Of a stretch of DNA of 5,390 bases, positions 5,091 to 5,390 are shown one piece after another. Location of the stretch: assembly GCA_027459365.1 (NCBI GenBank), contig DAIDIM010000064.1, positions 1 through 5,390 on the forward strand, written 5' to 3'. The stretch's first letter is position 1, and each line of letters opens with the position of its first letter. The stretch comes from Chlamydiota bacterium. GTDB taxonomy: Bacteria > Chlamydiota > Chlamydiia > Chlamydiales > SM23-39. Below the pieces are notes generated by a model, which saw nothing but the letters and a program-made list of their open reading frames with translations, had not been told where the DNA came from and did not search any database. The translations under genes and the position numbers were made by a program.

Positions 5091-5390
5091 TCGCGCGCGC
5101 CGCGGCGCTGGCCGCTCGGGCCCCGGCCGACCCGGATCGCACCGAGCTCGCGTCGGTGCTCGCGTCGATGCGCCGCGGCGAGGAGGACCTCATGTCGGCG
5201 CGCCGCGCGCGCCTCGACGCGGCGCGCCTGCGCAGCGCCGCCACGTTCGTCCTCTCCGCCCTGCTGACGGTGTTGTTCACGGTGACCGGAGTCCGGCTGC
5301 TGACCTCCCAGCGGCGCGCGCTCGCGGCCGAGCACGTCCTCGCCGTGCGCGAGCAGCGCCTCTTCCAGGAGGTCATCGCCAGCGTCGACG
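5089..5390 (+). CDS. Sensor kinase fragment (CHASE3 end, TM segment, PAS start) in GC-rich DNA
   Basis: The frame in register with ATG 5084 is open to the window end, with about 100 codons and strong G/C third positions. Near its start, LASVLASMRRGEEDLMSARR looks like the last helix of a CHASE3-type extracellular sensory domain (E..L...R pattern). It is followed by a hydrophobic segment (SAATFVLSALLTVLFTVTGV, about 5234-5293), a basic stop-transfer stretch (SQRR), and EQRLFQEVIASVD, which resembles the start of a PAS domain. This is the arrangement of membrane histidine kinases or related signalling proteins of high-GC bacteria such as actinobacteria or myxobacteria. Both ends are missing. 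The ATG at 5084 lies in the AT-rich, mntA-derived part and is probably not the native start. Composition and codon use are wholly unlike the rest of the window. Confidence 0.65.

Noticed and set aside
5062..5376. 104-codon reverse ORF in the GC-rich tail, and the N-terminal extension of the MntA frame to 5335
   Set aside because: Both are Arg/Ala-rich artefacts of high-GC DNA, where stop codons are rare. The forward frame has the membrane segment and domain-like sequence.
1..5390. CRISPR array, tRNA or rRNA genes
   Set aside because: No regularly spaced direct repeats, cloverleaf with a T-arm motif, or rRNA-like stretches were seen.

Overview
The window is AT-rich bacterial DNA from position 1 to about 5090. 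It then switches abruptly to about 300 bases of very GC-rich DNA (by eye roughly three quarters G+C) that runs off the end. The AT-rich part looks like an accessory region of a host-associated bacterium. My lean, at low confidence and without any search, is an environmental Chlamydiota-type genome. This rests on overall composition, small degraded accessory genes, a GxxExxY gene, a HepT/MntA pair and an amino acid symporter. The GC-rich tail encodes a different kind of protein, a CHASE3-TM-PAS sensor kinase fragment. It cuts a nucleotidyltransferase gene in mid-frame, so it is best read as an assembly chimera or a very recent junction.

Layout: (1) 3-95 (+), C-terminal end of an unidentified protein, overlapping by 29 bases (2) 67-1593 (+), a 508-residue coiled-coil protein of unknown function. 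(3) 1594-2035 has no gene but holds the 3' end (domains V and VI, 1723-1795) of a group II intron with no reverse transcriptase in the window. (4) 2036-2471 (-) is a GxxExxY protein (PD-(D/E)XK nuclease fold) split by a frameshift and enclosed by a 32-base inverted repeat (1993-2024 / 2462-2493) that covers its own start codon. (5) 2494-2833 is non-coding with two hairpins. (6) 2834-3193 (-) encodes a small protein with a cysteine-rich, metallothionein-like head. It is divergent from (7) 3363-4565 (+), a dicarboxylate/amino acid:cation symporter. Between them lies a very long hairpin (3213-3283). (8) 4583-4962 (-), a HepT toxin frameshifted in an A8 run just before its catalytic motif, and 4919-~5090 (-), the C-terminal third or so of its MntA nucleotidyltransferase antitoxin. 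These two share an operon ending in a clear terminator (4571-4608). (9) ~5089-5390 (+), the GC-rich sensor kinase fragment.

Functional links: the only clear gene partnership is MntA/HepT, where MntA adenylylates the HepT tyrosine to neutralise the toxin. As assembled, both genes are broken. Two clear frameshifts, a possible third at 67-95, an orphan intron end and a composition break point either to a decaying accessory region or to a low-quality contig end. Read-level checks should come before biological interpretation of the breaks. The best candidates for something undescribed are the 508-residue protein with its overlapping partner, the inverted-repeat-enclosed GxxExxY unit, and the Cys-rich protein with the large hairpin at its promoter side.
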